Under the pieces are notes generated by a model, which was given only the letters and a program-made list of their open reading frames with translations, searched no databases and had not been told where the DNA came from. A stretch of 43,479 bases of DNA from JBAZDC01 sp041654595. Lineage in GTDB: Bacteria; Pseudomonadota; Gammaproteobacteria; Burkholderiales; Burkholderiaceae_B. The position numbers were made by a program, and so were the translations under genes. Positions 41,363 to 43,479 of this stretch are shown piece by piece. Each line of letters begins with the position of its first letter. Position 1 is the stretch's first letter. The stretch lies in NCBI GenBank assembly GCA_964551305.1, contig CAZKBT010000025.1:1-43479 (forward strand), given 5' to 3'.

Positions 41363-42385
41363 TCAGCGATTCGCGCCGACGTCGGCATCGAACGATGAGC
41401 GGTATGCGAACAGCGCCGCCGAACCTCCCGTATGGATGAATACGACATTTTGTTCGTCGTTGAAGTGCCCATCGCGGATCCGGGCGATGAGGCCGGCCAT
41501 GCCTTTTCCGGAATACACGGGATCCAGCAGAATCCCCTCGAGCTCCGCGGTCAGCCGAACCGCTTCTCGCATCTCATCGGTGGGCATGCCATAGCCTTCC
41601 CCCACGTGCGCGTCGTCGACGACGATCGCGTCGCGCGGCACGGTTTCCGGGGGCAGGCTCATAAAGTCGAGGGTGGCCTGCGTCAGTTCCCAGACGCGGC
41701 TTTCCTGTTGCCGCGTGCAAGCCCGAACGCTGACGCCCAGCACCGGAATGCCGCTGTGGGCGGCCGCCAGACCGGTTACCAGTCCCGCCTGCGTGCCGGC
41801 GCTGCCCGTGGCGTGCACGACGTGATCGATGCGCAGTCCGATCTCGAACGACTGGGCCAGTATCTCTTGCGCGCACGCGACGTAGCCCAGCGCGCCTACC
41901 GGGTTCGAGCCGCCGCCCGGTATTACGTAAGGCTTGTCTCCACCCGCGCGCAGTTCTTCCGACAAGGCCTGCATGGCGGCCTGCATGTCGGTGCCCGCCG
42001 GCAAGCGGGCTACGATCTCGCCTCCCATCAGCTCGTCGAGCATGACGTTGCCGGAGCTTGCGTAATCGCGGTCCGGTTCAGGCAGGCGCTCTTCGAGGAG
42101 TACCTTGCATTGCAGTCCGCACCGTGCGGCAGCCGCGATGGTCTGACGCACGTGGTTGGACTGCACCGCGCCTTGCGTAATGAGCGTATCGGCGCTGTTG
42201 GCAAATGCATCGGCTAGCAGGAACTCGAGCTTGCGGGTTTTATTGCCGCCCGTCGCCAGCCCGGTACAGTCGTCCCGTTTGATGTACAGGTTGGGGCCGC
42301 CCAGATAGCGAGACAGATTGGGCAACGGTTCCAGAGGCGTGGGAAAATGTCCCAGGCGGACACGCGGATAAGCGGCAAGATGCAT
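41363..42385 (-). CDS. PLP-dependent D-cysteine desulfhydrase / L-cysteate sulfo-lyase family
   Basis: A 340-residue fold-type II PLP enzyme of the ACC deaminase/D-cysteine desulfhydrase family. It starts MHLAAYPRVRLGHFPTPLEPLPNLS and has IKRDDCTGLATGGNKTRKLEFLL with PLP Lys49, then TQGAVQSNHVRQTIAAAA, the phosphate-cradle region HATGSAGTQAGLVTGL, and a C-terminal HTGGSAALFAY. Enzymes with this look remove ammonia and a beta-substituent from D-cysteine or L-cysteate, giving pyruvate and sulfide or sulfite. Which substrate applies here is unknown. It is the first gene of the minus-strand transport operon and is divergent from the LysR gene. Confidence 0.9.
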   Translation of the reverse strand: MHLAAYPRVRLGHFPTPLEPLPNLSRYLGGPNLYIKRDDCTGLATGGNKTRKLEFLLADAFANSADTLITQGAVQSNHVRQTIAAAARCGLQCKVLLEERLPEPDRDYASSGNVMLDELMGGEIVARLPAGTDMQAAMQALSEELRAGGDKPYVIPGGGSNPVGALGYVACAQEILAQSFEIGLRIDHVVHATGSAGTQAGLVTGLAAAHSGIPVLGVSVRACTRQQESRVWELTQATLDFMSLPPETVPRDAIVVDDAHVGEGYGMPTDEMREAVRLTAELEGILLDPVYSGKGMAGLIARIRDGHFNDEQNVVFIHTGGSAALFAYRSSFDADVGANR

Positions 42386-42495
42386 AAGTTTCGAGTAGCG
42401 TAAAGATCAGCAAGAGCAACGGTACCGGGGATGGGTTTTTCTGTCCAATGCTATATTTTCTGGCTCACATGTCTTTTTTGCATGACTCTTCGCAT
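42386..42495. promoter_or_regulatory. Divergent control region, LysR gene and PLP-lyase operon
   Basis: A 110-bp spacer between two divergent starts, the classic site for LysR binding. It contains a short AT-rich core (CTATATTTTC near 42450) and an imperfect dyad ATG-N8-CAT (42483-42496) directly in front of the LysR start. I could not fix either promoter. Confidence 0.45.
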
Positions 42496-43419
42496 ATGAA
42501 ATTTATCTGGCTGGAAGACTTCCTGGCGTTGCAGCAAGCAGGTTCTTTCTCGCGTGCGGCCGCCATGCGCAATGTCACGCAACCGGCATTCTCGCGCCGG
42601 ATTCAGATGCTGGAGGATTGGCTGGGCGTCCAGCTTGTCGACCGAGGCAGCCTGAACTTGCGGTTGACCCCGGTGGGGGAGCGCTACAAGCATGAGTTTC
42701 GCGCATTGCTGATGCAGGCCACTGAATTGCGCAACCGCATTCAGGCCGAACAACACGGCTTGCGCCGGGTGTTGATTTCGGTCCAATACACCCTGGCTAT
42801 TACCTGGCTGCCCGAGCTGTTGCGATTGACGCAACGCCATACCCCGGACGTGGAACTGGGCGTAGATTCGCAGGATCGGGGCCAAAGCATCGCTCGCTTC
42901 GCTTCGGGCGAAACGCAAATGCTGCTATGCGTGGAAGATGACGTGTCGTTGCAGACTTCCTTGCCCCATACCGAGCGCCTGGAACTGGGGCACGAGCGGC
43001 TGATCGCGGTCAGCATCGCCACGGCATCGGGGACGCCGGTGCACGGACTGCACGCGCGCCGCACCCTCAAACTGCTCGGCTACCCCGCGCAGAGCTTCAT
43101 GGGATCCATCCTGTACAAACGCTGCCTTCCGCCGTTGATGGATCGCTACAAAGTGCAGATCGTTCAAGAGTCGGGTTTCATCGCGGCGATCAAAGAGATG
43201 GCGCTGGCGGGCATGGGCATGGCTTGGCTGCCGGAGCGCCTGGTTGCGCGCGAGTTGCAGACTGGCACGCTGGTGCAATTGAAAGGTGATTTGCCGACGG
43301 TGAACATTCCCGTGTCCCTGTATCGTGTTCGGGGGGGAATGACTTATGATGCCGCGGAGCAGATATGGTCGATGTTGAAGGCCACGTACGGACGCGATGG
43401 CGCTGCGCCGGAAATATGA
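42496..43419 (+). CDS. LysR-family transcriptional regulator
   Basis: A 307-residue LTTR. The N-terminal HTH reads FIWLEDFLALQQAGSFSRAAAMRNVTQPAFSRRIQMLEDWLG, standard for the family, followed by the linker helix and a type 2 periplasmic-binding-like effector domain (VLISVQYTLAITWLPELLRLTQ onward; IKEMALAGMGMAWLPERLV near the end). The start at ATG 42496 gives the usual MKFIWLEDF opening; ATGs at 42448 and 42469 would add 16 or 9 residues. It most likely controls the divergent lyase/ABC/M24 operon, as LysR proteins commonly do. Confidence 0.93.
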   Translation: MKFIWLEDFLALQQAGSFSRAAAMRNVTQPAFSRRIQMLEDWLGVQLVDRGSLNLRLTPVGERYKHEFRALLMQATELRNRIQAEQHGLRRVLISVQYTLAITWLPELLRLTQRHTPDVELGVDSQDRGQSIARFASGETQMLLCVEDDVSLQTSLPHTERLELGHERLIAVSIATASGTPVHGLHARRTLKLLGYPAQSFMGSILYKRCLPPLMDRYKVQIVQESGFIAAIKEMALAGMGMAWLPERLVARELQTGTLVQLKGDLPTVNIPVSLYRVRGGMTYDAAEQIWSMLKATYGRDGAAPEI

Positions 43420-43479
43420 AGATGGGCTCTACATCATAAACGGGGGACAGCGACATTCATTAGACTTGTTTTTGCGAAG

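Noticed and set aside
1..43479. CRISPR arrays, insertion sequences, prophage or integrative element boundaries
   Set aside because: No regularly spaced repeats, transposase, integrase or duplicated tRNA end were seen anywhere; the tRNA-Ser is intact with no nearby attachment-like repeat.

Overview
The window is GC-rich, densely packed bacterial chromosome. Gene content and order (trxB | ftsK-lolA-rarA-serS, ilvI-ilvH-ilvC-psd-pssA, rpsO-pnp) and the protein sequences point to a betaproteobacterium of the Alcaligenaceae (Bordetella/Achromobacter/Pusillimonas type). That assignment is from memory of these families, not from a search. I see no insertion sequence, prophage, CRISPR array or integrase. 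The one RNA gene is a tRNA-Ser(CGA) on the minus strand.

Layout. (1) 1-3685, plus: the right end of a catabolic operon with a TRAP large permease (5' truncated by the window), a SnoaL/NTF2-fold protein, a Rieske ring-hydroxylating oxygenase alpha subunit, a NIPSNAP-family protein and a MarR regulator. (2) 3686-11551: a gene-free stretch that looks like an orphan promoter, then smr and trxB on minus, and divergently ftsK-lolA-rarA-serS. (3) 11637-17774: small proteins (an EF-hand membrane protein with a histidine comb, a DUF1090 protein, a conserved-looking Cys-motif protein), tRNA-Ser, 3-hydroxybutyrate dehydrogenase, yaaA and a FUSC/YccS-type membrane protein. (4) 17817-23125: a leader with a promoter, repeats and an early intrinsic terminator, then ilvI-ilvH-ilvC, a terminator, and psd-pssA. 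(5) 23207-25924: rpsO and pnp with their terminators. (6) 25970-28970, minus: the carboxynorspermidine/carboxyspermidine dehydrogenase-decarboxylase pair for spermidine synthesis, behind a leader of about 500 nt that contains a short ORF with a strong ribosome-binding site. (7) 29030-33942: a fused E1 alpha-beta plus E2 2-oxoacid dehydrogenase on minus, with a divergent Lrp/AsnC regulator followed by a pirin. (8) 33976-36027, minus: a PIG-L deacetylase with a propeller-like C-terminal half. (9) 36255-43419: a six-gene minus-strand operon (PLP lyase, polyamine-type ABC importer of four genes, metal-free creatinase/ectoine-hydrolase-like M24 protein) with a divergent LysR regulator.

How the parts work together. 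Groups 2, 4 and 5 are housekeeping: thiol redox, chromosome segregation, lipoprotein transport, branched-chain amino acid synthesis, phosphatidylethanolamine synthesis, translation and RNA decay. Groups 1, 7 and 9 are accessory catabolic or transport modules, each with its own regulator, and their substrates cannot be read from sequence. The most interesting candidates for undescribed biology are the group 9 import-and-cleavage operon, the group 1 oxygenase operon, the structured leader with a short ORF upstream of the spermidine genes, and the leader upstream of ilvI.
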